From Salipiger thiooxidans (lineage in GTDB: Bacteria; Pseudomonadota; Alphaproteobacteria; Rhodobacterales; Rhodobacteraceae), in contig NZ_FNAV01000029.1 in NCBI RefSeq assembly GCF_900102075.1, positions 1 through 44,629 on the forward strand: a stretch of DNA of 44,629 nucleotides. The letters run 5' to 3'. Every line of letters starts with the position of its first letter. Within the stretch, counting starts at the first letter, position 1. Below, piece after piece: positions 14,957 to 25,944 of this stretch. The notes beneath the pieces are model-generated. The model had not been told where the DNA came from. It made no database searches and saw nothing but the letters and a program-made list of their open reading frames with translations. The position numbers and the translations under genes are program-made.

Positions 14957-15622
14957 TCAGTCGGCGGCCACGCGCAGGAAGTCGTCGGACATCCAGCCGA
15001 CTCGGTTGCTCTCTGTCACCTTGAGGCGCACCCAGCCATCGCCGGGATCGGCGAGGACCTCGACCGAGGCGCCACGGCTCAACTGGTCGACCACGTGAAA
15101 ACGGGTGCCGGGGCCGTTGCGCATGTTCACCAGCGTGCCGGTGACCTTGCGCATGTCGGGCAGCACGGCCAACTCGGCATCCTCGGGCGTGGCATCGCTG
15201 GTGGTGGCCACCGCGGCAAGCTGGATGGCCTCGTCGCCCTGTGCCGCGTCGATCGGGACGCCGGGCGAGGCCATGGGCCGCACCGAGGCGAGCGTGATGT
15301 CGAGTTTCGGAACCGGACTGGTCTCGGGCCGGGCCTTCGGCTTGGCGGTCTGCGCGAGCGTCTGGGCGTCGGGCGTCTTCAGGTCGCTGCCGCTCGAGAC
15401 CGTCGCGGATGCCGGCACGATCCGGGCCTGCCCGATCTTCGCCTGTGCGACGGTTGCGAGAGTGGCGGCATCGGTGCTCCCGCGAGAGACCTCGGGCATG
15501 GGGGCCGTCACGGCAGAGGCCATCTTTTCGGTGCGATGTTCGACCCCGAAGTCGGCGCCGCCCGACATCTCGTACCAGGCCACTCCCAGCAGGCCGAAGG
15601 TAACCAGAATATAACTCTTCAT
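14957..15622 (-). CDS. Membrane-anchored SH3-domain protein
   Basis: A 221-residue protein starting with a short hydrophobic N-terminus (MKSYILVTFGLLGVAWYE), likely an anchor or signal sequence, then about 130 residues of low-complexity Ala/Pro/Thr-rich linker, and a C-terminal bacterial SH3 domain (GTLVNMRNGPGTRFHVVDQL, then DGWVRLKV and GWMSDDFL). SH3b domains bind cell-wall components, suggesting a periplasmic role. The ATG at 15622 is preferred over an in-frame GTG 18 bp upstream because GGGAGA is correctly spaced before it. It is divergent from parC. Confidence 0.8.
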   Translation of the reverse strand: MKSYILVTFGLLGVAWYEMSGGADFGVEHRTEKMASAVTAPMPEVSRGSTDAATLATVAQAKIGQARIVPASATVSSGSDLKTPDAQTLAQTAKPKARPETSPVPKLDITLASVRPMASPGVPIDAAQGDEAIQLAAVATTSDATPEDAELAVLPDMRKVTGTLVNMRNGPGTRFHVVDQLSRGASVEVLADPGDGWVRLKVTESNRVGWMSDDFLRVAAD

Positions 15623-15804
15623 CTCAAATTCTCCCGCCACAGTTACCGCGAAGGGACCAATGGCACCGCGCCGCGAAAAAACCCTGCGACGCCGCTGTCA
15701 GAGTATCAGATTCCCGCGACGGCTCTAAGGGAATTCCGTAAAAATTCGCCCCGCCGGACGGCGACCGCTTTACCGGCGCTCTCGCCGCTTGTATCTCACA
15801 ATCT

Positions 15805-18228
<2,424 letters not shown>

Positions 18229-18244
18229 GCCCAACGCGGCTTTC

Positions 18245-18266
18245 GGTCCTGCCTTCGGGCGGGACC
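18245..18266 (+). other. Hairpin with UUCG tetraloop between parC and the DUF898 gene
   Basis: GGTCCTGCC (18245-18253) pairs with GGCGGGACC (18258-18266), including one G-U pair, closed by a C(TTCG)G loop, an exceptionally stable RNA structure. No T-run follows, so it may be an mRNA 3' stabiliser or a Rho-dependent end for parC rather than an intrinsic terminator. Confidence 0.5.
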
Positions 18267-18309
18267 TGACACCCTGAGCCCATCCCCTCGGGCAGCAAGG
18301 CAATTCGGC

Positions 18310-19533
18310 ATGAGTGACGGCAATTACGCCCACGGAGACTACACCGGCGACGGCAAGGCCCTGTTCTTCCTTGCCCTGCGCACCGGGCTCCTGACGTTCT
18401 TCACCCTCGGCATCTACCGTTTCTGGGCCAAGACCCGGATCCGCCGCTTCATCTGGTCCTCGACCCGGCTCGACGGCTCGCGCTTCGAATACACCGGCAC
18501 CGGGCTCGAGAAGTTCCTCGGCTTCCTGATGGCGGTGGTGATCCTCGCGGTCTACCTCGGCCTGATCCAGATCCTGCTGTTCTGGTTCGGCATGACCATC
18601 TTCGCCACCCCGGCAAGCCCCGAGCAGGCGCTCGCGCAGAGCATCGGCTTCTCGCTCTCGGGTCTCGCGGTGCTGCCCTTCGTGTTCTTCGCCATCTACC
18701 GCGCCCGGCGCTACCGCATGGCCCGCACCCGCTGGCGCGGCATCCGGTTCGGCATGGAGAAGAACGCCTGGGGCTACGCCTTCCGTGCCATGGGCTACTG
18801 GGCGCTGACCCTGCTGAGCCTCGGCCTGCTCACCCCGCTGATGACCTTCCGGCTCGAGAAATACATGACCGACCGCACCTGGTTCGGTGACGCCCGATTC
18901 GAGCAACAGGGGCGCTGGACGGCGCTCTACGGCAAGATGAAGCACGTTTTCATCGGGCTTGCCCTGCTCATCGCCTCGGGCGTCGGCTTCGCGCTGAGCG
19001 CCGACGGTTTCTCGGGGCTCACGCTGCTGGCCATCGTCGCGATTCCCGTGGGCGTGGTCTGGTTCGGGATCGGCCTGATCTCGTACAACGTCCAGAGCTT
19101 CGCCTATCTCGCGCAGAACAAGACGCTGGGCGAACGCATCGCCTTTCACGCGGAGCCCCGCACCAAGGACATCATCCTCGCCTACATCGTCGGCAGCATC
19201 GTGCTGGCGATCGGCCTGTCGGTCGCCACGGCGGTCTGGGGCGGTCTGGCGGCGGCGCTGCTCTCGGGCGTGGATTTCGAGACCGCCGGCCCGGGGTTCC
19301 AGCCCGCGATGGTCGCGCCGATCCTCGTCACCGCGGCGGGCTACATGCTGACACTGATCGCGGCCCATGCCGGCGCGCTCGCGGCGATCACCCAGCCCAT
19401 CATCAAGCACTACGTGACCACGATGACGCTCATCAACCTGCCCGCGCTCGCATCGATCCAGCAGCGCGCCTCGGACCCCGGCGCCGATGCCGAGGGCTTT
19501 GCCGACGCGCTCGACATCGGCGGGGCGATCTGA
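18310..19533 (+). CDS. DUF898 (YjgN) family membrane protein
   Basis: A 407-residue integral membrane protein with about eight hydrophobic segments. It carries the DUF898 hallmarks GIYRFWAKTRIRRF near residue 35 and GSRFEYTGTGLEKFLGF near residue 57, and a repeat of the pattern (ARRYRMARTRWRGIRFGM, then GLLTPLMTFRLEKY, WFGDARF). The biochemical role of this family is not known. It ends 3 bp before the GTG of the M48 protease gene, so the two are translationally coupled and presumably work together in the envelope. Confidence 0.85.
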   Translation: MSDGNYAHGDYTGDGKALFFLALRTGLLTFFTLGIYRFWAKTRIRRFIWSSTRLDGSRFEYTGTGLEKFLGFLMAVVILAVYLGLIQILLFWFGMTIFATPASPEQALAQSIGFSLSGLAVLPFVFFAIYRARRYRMARTRWRGIRFGMEKNAWGYAFRAMGYWALTLLSLGLLTPLMTFRLEKYMTDRTWFGDARFEQQGRWTALYGKMKHVFIGLALLIASGVGFALSADGFSGLTLLAIVAIPVGVVWFGIGLISYNVQSFAYLAQNKTLGERIAFHAEPRTKDIILAYIVGSIVLAIGLSVATAVWGGLAAALLSGVDFETAGPGFQPAMVAPILVTAAGYMLTLIAAHAGALAAITQPIIKHYVTTMTLINLPALASIQQRASDPGADAEGFADALDIGGAI

Positions 19534-19536
19534 CCC

Positions 19537-20658
19537 GTGCAGGGCGAGGCGTATCTCTACGACGGACGCTCGGCGATCCGGCACCGGGTCGACGTGACGC
19601 TCACCGAACGGCGCGACGCGCTCGTGATCTCCGGCGACGCCCTGCCCGAGCCGCTGGTCTGGCCGCTGCCGGACCTGCGCGCGCTCGGCGATCATCCGGA
19701 CGACAGCCAGATCATCCTGACCCGCCATCTCGACACCGAGGACGAGACCCTGCGCGATCAGGCAAGGCTGGTGATCGACGACCCCGAGATGGTCACCTGG
19801 TTGCGCCGCACCCGCCCGCGCCTGCACCGGCGCGACCTGCGCCACGGCACGTGGCGGCGGATCTGGCTGAGCCTCGGCGGGGCCGTCGCGGCGGTGCTGC
19901 TGATGGTCTTCGTGATCCTGCCAGCGCTGGCGGGCACCCTCGCCGAGCTGCTGCCCGTCGAGAAGGAGATCGCCTTCGGCCGCAGCGTGAAGGCCCAGAT
20001 GGAGCGCATGTTCGGTGCCGAGGAGAACGGCGCGCTCGACTGCGACGCGCCCGCTGGCCGCGCCGCGCTCGACCGGCTGGTGGCGCGGCTGACCGAGGGG
20101 CAGGACATCGGCTACCCTCTCGAAGTGACGGTCATCGAGCACGGAATGATGAACGCCTTCGCCGTGCCGGGCGGGCAGATCGTGGTGATGAACGGGCTGC
20201 TCAAGGGCGCCGAGACCCCCGACATGGTGGCCGCGGTGCTCGCGCACGAGATCGGCCACGTGGCGCACCGCGACCCGACGCGAAACGCCCTGCGCGCCGC
20301 CGGATCGGTGGGCCTGCTGGGGCTGCTATTCGGCGATTTCACCGGCAGCGCGGTGATGGTGCTGCTGGCCGAACAGCTGGTCAACGCCAGCTACACGCAG
20401 GATGCCGAGGCGCAGGCCGACGCCTTCGCCTTCGACACCCTCGTCGCGGCGGACCTGCCGCCCGAGGCGCTCGCCGAGATGTTCGAGACCTTCCGCAAGG
20501 AATACGGCGACGTATCGGGCCCGATGGCGCATTTCGCCTCGCACCCGCGGCTGGCCGAGCGCATCGAGGCCGCCCGCGACGCCACGCCGGCGGAGCTGGC
20601 CCCGCGCCCCGCGCTGACCGAGACTGAGTGGCAGGCGCTCCGGTCGATCTGCGATTGA
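19537..20658 (+). CDS. M48-family membrane-linked metalloprotease
   Basis: A 373-residue protein. Residues 1-100 form a non-catalytic, probably beta-rich domain (GEAYLYDGRSAIRHRVDVTL...). One membrane span lies at about 111-133, followed by the M48 peptidase with zinc motif HEIGH (237-241) and the downstream third ligand region DAEAQADAFAFD. A second hydrophobic patch follows the zinc motif (VGLLGLLFGDF). Relatives such as HtpX and BepA/LoiP take part in envelope quality control. The start is GTG at 19537, directly after the DUF898 stop, since homologous sequence begins there. Substrates are not known. Confidence 0.85.
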   Translation: MQGEAYLYDGRSAIRHRVDVTLTERRDALVISGDALPEPLVWPLPDLRALGDHPDDSQIILTRHLDTEDETLRDQARLVIDDPEMVTWLRRTRPRLHRRDLRHGTWRRIWLSLGGAVAAVLLMVFVILPALAGTLAELLPVEKEIAFGRSVKAQMERMFGAEENGALDCDAPAGRAALDRLVARLTEGQDIGYPLEVTVIEHGMMNAFAVPGGQIVVMNGLLKGAETPDMVAAVLAHEIGHVAHRDPTRNALRAAGSVGLLGLLFGDFTGSAVMVLLAEQLVNASYTQDAEAQADAFAFDTLVAADLPPEALAEMFETFRKEYGDVSGPMAHFASHPRLAERIEAARDATPAELAPRPALTETEWQALRSICD

Positions 20659-20676
20659 CGTCAGGGAAGACAAAAG

Positions 20677-20708
20677 GTGTTTCTTTCGAGTATTTTCGGA
20701 AAGAACAC
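20677..20708. promoter_or_regulatory. Inverted repeat between the M48 gene and etfB
   Basis: GTGTTTCTTTC (20677-20687) and GAAAGAACAC (20699-20708) pair over ten positions with one bulged base around an 11-base loop. It may be the transcript end of the DUF898-M48 pair or an operator for etfBA. The rest of the 222 bp gap shows no gene; GGGAGAG sits about 8 bp before etfB. Confidence 0.4.
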
Positions 20709-20880
20709 GGGGCACCCGTGGCGTGATTGGGACCCGGACAGACACGAAACGCGGCGTCCATTTGGCGCTAACAGGTCGTTTTAGCTCTGTTTCCCCTGCC
20801 TTTGGTTCGTTATCACCCCACAGGAGAGACAAAACTCGGGAGTCGCGCCCGCCGCGACGCATCAAGGGAGAGAACCGCCG

Positions 20881-21639
20881 ATGAAGGTGCTTGTGCCTGT
20901 CAAACGGGTGATCGACTACAACGTGAAGGTCCGCGTGAAAGCGGACGGCAGCGGTGTCGATCTGGCCAACGTGAAGATGTCGATGAACCCCTTCGACGAA
21001 ATCGCGGTCGAGGAAGCCATCCGTCTCAAGGAAGCCGGCAAGGCCTCCGAGGTGATCGTCGTGTCGATCGGTGTGAAGCAGGCGCAGGAGACGCTGCGCA
21101 CTGGCCTCGCGATGGGCGCCGACCGCGCCATCCTGGTGACCGCCGCCGAGGACGTGCACGAGGACATCGAGCCGCTCGCCGTGGCCAAGATCCTTGCCGC
21201 CATCGTCAAGGAAGAAGAGCCGGGGCTGGTGATCTGCGGCAAGCAGGCCATCGACAACGACCTCGGCGCCACCGGCCAGATGCTGGCAGCCCTGACCGGC
21301 TTGGCGCAGGCGACCAACGCCAACACGCTTGAGGTCGCGGACGACAGCGCCACCGTGGCGCGCGAGGTCGACGGCGGCCTGCAGACCATCAAGGTCTCGC
21401 TCCCGGCGATCGTCACCACCGACCTCCGTCTCAACGAGCCGCGCTACGCTTCGCTTCCCAACATCATGAAGGCGAAGAAGAAGCCGCTCGACGAGAAGAC
21501 GCCCGCCGACTACGGCGTCGACGTGTCGCCGCGTCTCGAGGTCGTCAAGACCGCCGAGCCGGCAGCGCGCGCGGCAGGCATCATGGTGGGCTCGGTCGAC
21601 GAGCTCGTGGCGAAACTGAAAGACGCGGGGGCGATCTGA
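20881..21639 (+). CDS. etfB: Electron transfer flavoprotein beta subunit
   Basis: EtfB binds AMP and, with EtfA, accepts electrons from acyl-CoA and other dehydrogenases and passes them to ETF-quinone oxidoreductase. The 252-residue protein begins [20 protein letters not shown] and has the family signature [41 protein letters not shown] (shown in part as [16 protein letters not shown]) used to recognise EtfB. AMP-contact block GADRAILV and [19 protein letters not shown] are also present. It overlaps etfA by one base in TGATG. Confidence 0.96.
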   Translation: MKVLVPVKRVIDYNVKVRVKADGSGVDLANVKMSMNPFDEIAVEEAIRLKEAGKASEVIVVSIGVKQAQETLRTGLAMGADRAILVTAAEDVHEDIEPLAVAKILAAIVKEEEPGLVICGKQAIDNDLGATGQMLAALTGLAQATNANTLEVADDSATVAREVDGGLQTIKVSLPAIVTTDLRLNEPRYASLPNIMKAKKKPLDEKTPADYGVDVSPRLEVVKTAEPAARAAGIMVGSVDELVAKLKDAGAI

Positions 21640-22565
21640 TGGCTGTTCTTCTTCTTGCAGAAATCACCGACGGCGCGCTGTCGATGGACGCCACCGCCAA
21701 GGCCGTGGCCGCCTCGGCCCCGCTCGGCGACGTGACGGTCCTGGCCGTCGGCTCCAAGGCGAAGGACGCCGCCGCCGAGGCCGCGACCATCGCCGGTGTC
21801 GCCAAAGTGCTGGTCGCCGAGGATGCAATCTACGGCCATCGCCTCGCGGAACCCACCGCGGCGCTGATCGTGAGCCTCGCAGGCAACTACAGCCACATCG
21901 TGGCCCCGGCCACGACCGACGCGAAGAACATCCTGCCGCGGGTTGCCGCGCTGCTGGACGTGATGGTTCTGTCCGATGTCACCTCGGTGGTGGATGCGGA
22001 TACCTTCGAGCGCCCGATCTACGCCGGCAACGCCATGCAGACGGTGAAGTCGAAGGATGAAACGAAGGTCATCACCTTCCGGACCTCGACCTTCGAAGCG
22101 GCTGCCACCGGCGGCGCGGCCCCGGTCGAGGACGTGGCGGCGGCCGAGAACCCCGGCCTGTCCGAGTGGCTCGAAGACAAGGTCGCGGAGAGCGACCGCC
22201 CCGAGCTGACCTCTGCCAAGATCGTCGTCTCGGGCGGTCGCGGCGTGGGCTCGGAAGAGGACTTCGCGATCATCGAGGCGCTGGCGGACAAGCTCGGCGC
22301 AGCCGTGGGCGCATCGCGCGCGGCGGTCGACTCGGGCTTCGCGCCGAACGACTGGCAGGTCGGCCAGACCGGCAAGGTCGTGGCGCCGGATCTCTACATC
22401 GCCTGCGGCATCTCAGGCGCGATCCAGCACCTCGCCGGCATGAAGGACAGCAAGGTCATCGTCGCGATCAACAAGGACGAGGAGGCGCCGATCTTCCAGG
22501 TTGCCGACTTCGGCCTCGTCGCCGACCTCTTCGAGGCCGTGCCCGAACTCACCGGCAAGGTCTGA
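21639..22565 (+). CDS. etfA: Electron transfer flavoprotein alpha subunit
   Basis: EtfA holds the FAD that carries electrons from flavin dehydrogenases to the quinone pool. The 308-residue protein has an N-terminal EtfB-like domain ([21 protein letters not shown]) and the FAD-binding C-terminal block with [32 protein letters not shown] and the signature [19 protein letters not shown]. Stop of etfB and start of etfA overlap, typical coupling that gives equal subunits. A strong terminator follows. Confidence 0.96.
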   Translation: MAVLLLAEITDGALSMDATAKAVAASAPLGDVTVLAVGSKAKDAAAEAATIAGVAKVLVAEDAIYGHRLAEPTAALIVSLAGNYSHIVAPATTDAKNILPRVAALLDVMVLSDVTSVVDADTFERPIYAGNAMQTVKSKDETKVITFRTSTFEAAATGGAAPVEDVAAAENPGLSEWLEDKVAESDRPELTSAKIVVSGGRGVGSEEDFAIIEALADKLGAAVGASRAAVDSGFAPNDWQVGQTGKVVAPDLYIACGISGAIQHLAGMKDSKVIVAINKDEEAPIFQVADFGLVADLFEAVPELTGKV

Positions 22566-22589
22566 CCCCTTTCACGAAACACCCGCGAA

Positions 22590-22614
22590 GGCCCGCCCCA
22601 CCGGCGGGCCTTTT
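22590..22614 (+). terminator. Terminator of etfBA
   Basis: GGCCCGCC (22590-22597) pairs with GGCGGGCC (22603-22610) around a 5-base loop, followed by TTTT and then more T. Confidence 0.85.
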
Positions 22615-22677
22615 GCTTTTGCACATACGAACGGGCGGCACGTGCAGCCACGCACCCGACCTGTGCGGTTCCGGCCA

Positions 22678-22694
22678 TTGCCGCAGTGCGGCAA
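22678..22694. promoter_or_regulatory. Perfect palindrome upstream of the FMN reductase gene
   Basis: TTGCCGC-AGT-GCGGCAA is a perfect 7-3-7 inverted repeat about 50 bp before the FMN reductase ATG, at a position where a repressor or activator could act. Its cognate regulator is not evident; no regulator gene is next to it. Confidence 0.45.
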
Positions 22695-22743
22695 GTGATT
22701 AGCTTCCACACCAACAGACAGTCTCACCGAAAAGGAGAATCTC

Positions 22744-23310
22744 ATGGCACTGAAGCTCAAGATCGTCACCTCGAGCACCCGCCCCGGCCGCATCGGCCCG
22801 ATCGTCAGCAACTGGGTTGCCGCCCAGGCTGCCGCCCATGGCAAGTTCGAGGTCGAAATCCTCGATCTCGAGACCTTCGGGCTGCCGCTCCTCGACGAGC
22901 CGAACCACCCGGCGATGCAGGCCTACACCCAGGACCACACCAAGGCATTCAGCGCCGCCGTGGCCGATGCCGACGCCTTCGTCTTCGTGACCCCGGAATA
23001 CAACTCGTTCCCGCCGGCCGCGGTCGTGAACGCGCTGCAGGCGCTCGTCCTCGAGTGGGAGCGCAAGCCCGCGGGCGTCGTGTCCTACGGCGGCATCTCG
23101 GGCGGTCTGCGCGCCGCGCAGGAGCTGCGCATGCTGCTCGCCAACATGAACATCATGCCGATCAAGCAGGTCGTGCCGATGCCGATGGTCTTCGGCGACA
23201 TCACCGAGGAAGGCGCCCTGTCGCCGAACGAGGAAGTCGCGAAGGGCACCACCGGCATGCTCGAAGAGCTGCTGGTCTGGGCCGAGGCGCTGGCTCCGGC
23301 ACGCGCCTGA
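22744..23310 (+). CDS. NADPH-dependent FMN reductase family (flavodoxin-like) protein
   Basis: A 188-residue flavodoxin-fold oxidoreductase. The FMN phosphate loop is TSSTRPGR (9-16), the isoalloxazine-contacting TPEYN motif lies at 83-87, and a glycine-rich SYGGISGG at about 114-121. Relatives reduce quinones, azo dyes or chromate using NAD(P)H and protect against oxidative stress. AAGGAG is 7 bp before the ATG at 22744. It is monocistronic: a palindrome lies upstream and a terminator downstream. Confidence 0.88.
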   Translation: MALKLKIVTSSTRPGRIGPIVSNWVAAQAAAHGKFEVEILDLETFGLPLLDEPNHPAMQAYTQDHTKAFSAAVADADAFVFVTPEYNSFPPAAVVNALQALVLEWERKPAGVVSYGGISGGLRAAQELRMLLANMNIMPIKQVVPMPMVFGDITEEGALSPNEEVAKGTTGMLEELLVWAEALAPARA

Positions 23311-23331
23311 TACATCAGCCTTCGGGCAGGG

Positions 23332-23365
23332 AAAGGCCGCCGGGGATCTTCTCGGCGGCCTTTTT
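23332..23365. terminator. Bidirectional terminator between FMN reductase and capsule-export genes
   Basis: AAAGGCCGCC (23332-23341) pairs with GGCGGCCTTT (23354-23363) around a 12-base loop, with T on both outer flanks of the two strands. It serves both convergent transcripts. Confidence 0.8.
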
Positions 23366-23388
23366 CATTGTCTCGCGCGCTCTGGCCG

Positions 23389-25074
23389 TCAGCTCGCCAC
23401 CTGCTCGCGCAGGACCGAGGCGGTGAGCGAGATCATCAGGTAGACGCCCGAGAAGATCAGGAAGGCGAGAATGGTGTTCTCGAACTTTCGCGGGTAGCTC
23501 GGGTCCTCGGAGGCCACAGGCACCACCGAGGTGGTCAGGTAACGCGCCTGGCTGTCGGCATCGCGCCGCGCCTGCGCCAGCCGCTCGAGCGCGGTCTGCA
23601 GCATCAGGTCGCGGGTCGAGAGATCCGCCTCGGCCAGCTTGATCTGCACCGCGATCTCGGCCAGCGAGTTCTCGCCCGAGGTGGCGCTGGTCATGTCCGC
23701 GTTCAGTTCTGCCAGCAGGGTCTCGAGCCGCCGCACGTCGCCCCGGGCGCCCTCGACCCTGGCGCTGTTGGGCCGGGCGTTGTCGAGCAGCGCCTGCAGG
23801 GTGAGCTGCTTTTCCTGCAACTGCACCTCGACATTGCTGATCTGGGTGCGCAGGGCGGCGATGCGGCCCTCGGGGTCGACCACCGAGCCCTCCTGCTGCA
23901 GCCGCACCAGCCTCTCCTGCGCGTCGTAGCGGGCCTGCTCGGCCTCCTCGAGACCGCTCTCCGCGTCGGTCACGGCGTTGGAACGCTTGCGCAGCGACAG
24001 GTTGTCGACGCGGTCCTCGGCGTAGCCGATCAGCGCCCGGCTGAATCGCGCGGCTGTCTCGGGGTCGGCGGCCATGATCTCCATCTTGATGACGCCTTCG
24101 GTCGGGTCGTAGCCGATCTCGATGTTGCGCTTGTAGAGCTTGTAGGCCTCTTCGTTCGACGCGCCCGGATCGAGCCGCTGGATCGGGTCGATCCAGTCCT
24201 GCTCGTAATGCGCCTTGAACCCCTCGTCGCTGTCGAGGCGCAGCATCGCGTCCTTGGAAAGCAGGTAGCTCTGCACCGCGATGGCGTCCTGGTTGGTGGC
24301 GAACTGGGTGCCCGAGAACAGGCTGCCCATGGAGCTGGCCGAGCTCTCGGCCTTGAGGATCAGGAACTCGGACCTGGTCGAGAACATCGGCGTCGCGACC
24401 ACGTAGAAATAGTAGCCCGCGAGGATCGTCGGCAGCATCACGAAGAACGCCAGCCGGGTCAGCAGCAGCACGAGCTTCTTGCGCCGCCGGGTGGCAAGCT
24501 CGCGCTGGATCTGCAGGATCTCGGCGGCGCGACGCTCGGCCGGGCTGGCGATCCGGGTCGAGGGCAGATGCGCCTTGCCGCCCGCCGGAACCGTCTGCGG
24601 CAACTGCACACGCGGATGCTGACGCGGGGCCGAGGCCTGAGCCGCGGCTCCCCCGGCGGAAGGCTGCCGCCCGCCACCCCCGGCCCCGCCCGCGTCGGGC
24701 ACCACGAGCTCGAGCATGTTGCTGCGCTTGAACGGGTCGATCCCGCGCGCCCGAAGCAGCCGCACGGCGTCGAAATCGGTCGCCGGCGCGAAGCCATGCT
24801 TCTGCGCCACCCGGCGCGCCATGCGCAGTTGCCGCGCGGTGAGCCCTTCGCTGCAGATGGCGTCCACCTCGGTGCCGCCCCGCGCGGGCGCGGCGGGGCT
24901 GTCGTCACCGGCGAGCGACGCGAATTCGGGGCGCAGCGGCGCCTCCTGCGGGCGGGGAGCCACGGGGCGGGCTTGCGTGTTCGTGCTCTGGGGGCGCGGC
25001 GCGTCCGGCGCGGCCCCCTCCCCGGCCACGCCGCGGCGGGTGCGGAATTTCTTAGCCTTGGGTTTCGTAGTCAT
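23389..25074 (-). CDS. kpsE: Capsule polysaccharide export inner-membrane protein (KpsE/CtrB-like)
   Basis: KpsE-type proteins bridge the inner-membrane ABC exporter and the outer-membrane channel in group 2/3 capsule export. The protein has one membrane span near residue 205-228 (LTRLAFFVMLPTILAGYYFYVV), a Wzz-like periplasmic part with long coiled coil (about 355-500), and a final span (ILAFLIFSGVYLMISLTASVL). It is 561 residues long, against about 380 for KpsE, because of an extra 190-residue Ala/Pro/Arg-rich cytoplasmic N-terminus. The ATG at 25074, which overlaps kpsT by 23 bp, is preferred over the in-frame codon at 25104. Confidence 0.85.
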   Translation of the reverse strand: MTTKPKAKKFRTRRGVAGEGAAPDAPRPQSTNTQARPVAPRPQEAPLRPEFASLAGDDSPAAPARGGTEVDAICSEGLTARQLRMARRVAQKHGFAPATDFDAVRLLRARGIDPFKRSNMLELVVPDAGGAGGGGRQPSAGGAAAQASAPRQHPRVQLPQTVPAGGKAHLPSTRIASPAERRAAEILQIQRELATRRRKKLVLLLTRLAFFVMLPTILAGYYFYVVATPMFSTRSEFLILKAESSASSMGSLFSGTQFATNQDAIAVQSYLLSKDAMLRLDSDEGFKAHYEQDWIDPIQRLDPGASNEEAYKLYKRNIEIGYDPTEGVIKMEIMAADPETAARFSRALIGYAEDRVDNLSLRKRSNAVTDAESGLEEAEQARYDAQERLVRLQQEGSVVDPEGRIAALRTQISNVEVQLQEKQLTLQALLDNARPNSARVEGARGDVRRLETLLAELNADMTSATSGENSLAEIAVQIKLAEADLSTRDLMLQTALERLAQARRDADSQARYLTTSVVPVASEDPSYPRKFENTILAFLIFSGVYLMISLTASVLREQVAS

Positions 25075-25711
25075 AGAGCTGCTTCGCTTCTTCCAAGGTT
25101 TCAAACATGTGCAACTTGCCGTCCATCAGCACCGCCGCCTTGCGCGCGAACCGCTCGAGGATCTGCGGCTGGTGCGAGACGATCACGATGGTCGTGGTGC
25201 GCAACCGTTCGGCAAGGACGTCACCGGCCTTGCGGTTGAACTCGACATCGGTCGAGTTCGGCATCCCCTCGTCGATCAGGTAGATGTCGAAATCGAGCGC
25301 CAGCATCAGCGCGAAGGTGAACCGCGACCGCATCCCGCTCGAGTAGGTGCCGATGGGCTGCTCGAAATACTCGCCCAGCCCGCAGAGCCAGCGGCAGAAG
25401 CTCTCGACGTAATCCGGGTCTATGCCGTACATGCGCGCGATGAAGCGGGCGTTCTCGCGCGCGGAGATCTTCGAGATCACCCCGCCCATGAAGCCCAGCG
25501 GGAAGGACACCCGGCAATTGCGGCGGATCTCGCCCTCGTCCGGTTTCTCGAGCCCCGCCATCATGCGGATCAGCGTGGTCTTGCCGGTGCCGTTGGGCGC
25601 GAGGATGCCGAGCGACTCGCCCAGGTCCACGCGGAACGACACCCGGTCAAGGATCACGTTGCGCCGGGTGCCGGTCCAGAAGGACTTGCTGACCATGTCG
25701 AACTCTAACAT
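25052..25711 (-). CDS. kpsT: Capsule polysaccharide ABC transporter ATP-binding protein (KpsT-like)
   Basis: The 219-residue length equals E. coli KpsT. Walker A is APNGTGKTT (residues about 42-50), the signature region GTYSSGMRSRFTFALML replaces the usual LSGGQ in the manner of polysaccharide-export ATPases, and Walker B is IYLIDEGM. It would drive capsule polymer export through a KpsM permease, which is not adjacent. The start at 25711 (MLEFDMVSKSFWTG) is chosen because family homology begins there; upstream codons are not homologous. The stop is inside the kpsE start region, so the pair is coupled. Confidence 0.88.
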   Translation of the reverse strand: MLEFDMVSKSFWTGTRRNVILDRVSFRVDLGESLGILAPNGTGKTTLIRMMAGLEKPDEGEIRRNCRVSFPLGFMGGVISKISARENARFIARMYGIDPDYVESFCRWLCGLGEYFEQPIGTYSSGMRSRFTFALMLALDFDIYLIDEGMPNSTDVEFNRKAGDVLAERLRTTTIVIVSHQPQILERFARKAAVLMDGKLHMFETLEEAKQLYDYETQG

Positions 25712-25870
25712 CACCGTTTCCCGGCTCTTGCCCGTCCTGCAATGGCAGAACGTGATTAAGCATGTCTTAGGCCGGGAATCTGGTGAGATTATGGCCCGGA
25801 GCGGAAACAAAGGAGTCTCCTGCCCCTGCGGATGTCACGATTGTTCGGCTCCGGTGCCGGGCGGACGGCG

Positions 25871-25895
25871 AAACCCCCGCCGGTTCGGGCGGGGG
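25871..25895 (-). terminator. Terminator downstream of the arsP-like permease
   Basis: On the minus strand CCCCCGCC pairs perfectly with GGCGGGGG (plus-strand arms 25874-25881 and 25888-25895) around a 6-base loop and is followed by TTT. It lies about 50 bp after the permease stop. The remaining gap to kpsT (25712-25870) shows no gene. Confidence 0.75.
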
Positions 25896-25944
25896 ATGAC
25901 AGGCGCGGCTTAACCCTGAATGACGCCGAGCGGCGCGACCGGGA

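Noticed and set aside
25052..25711. Pairing of this KpsT-like ATPase with the orphan ABC-2 permease at 3230-4039
   Set aside because: The permease shows YadH-type rather than KpsM-type motifs and lies 20 kb away, so there is no support beyond both lacking partners.
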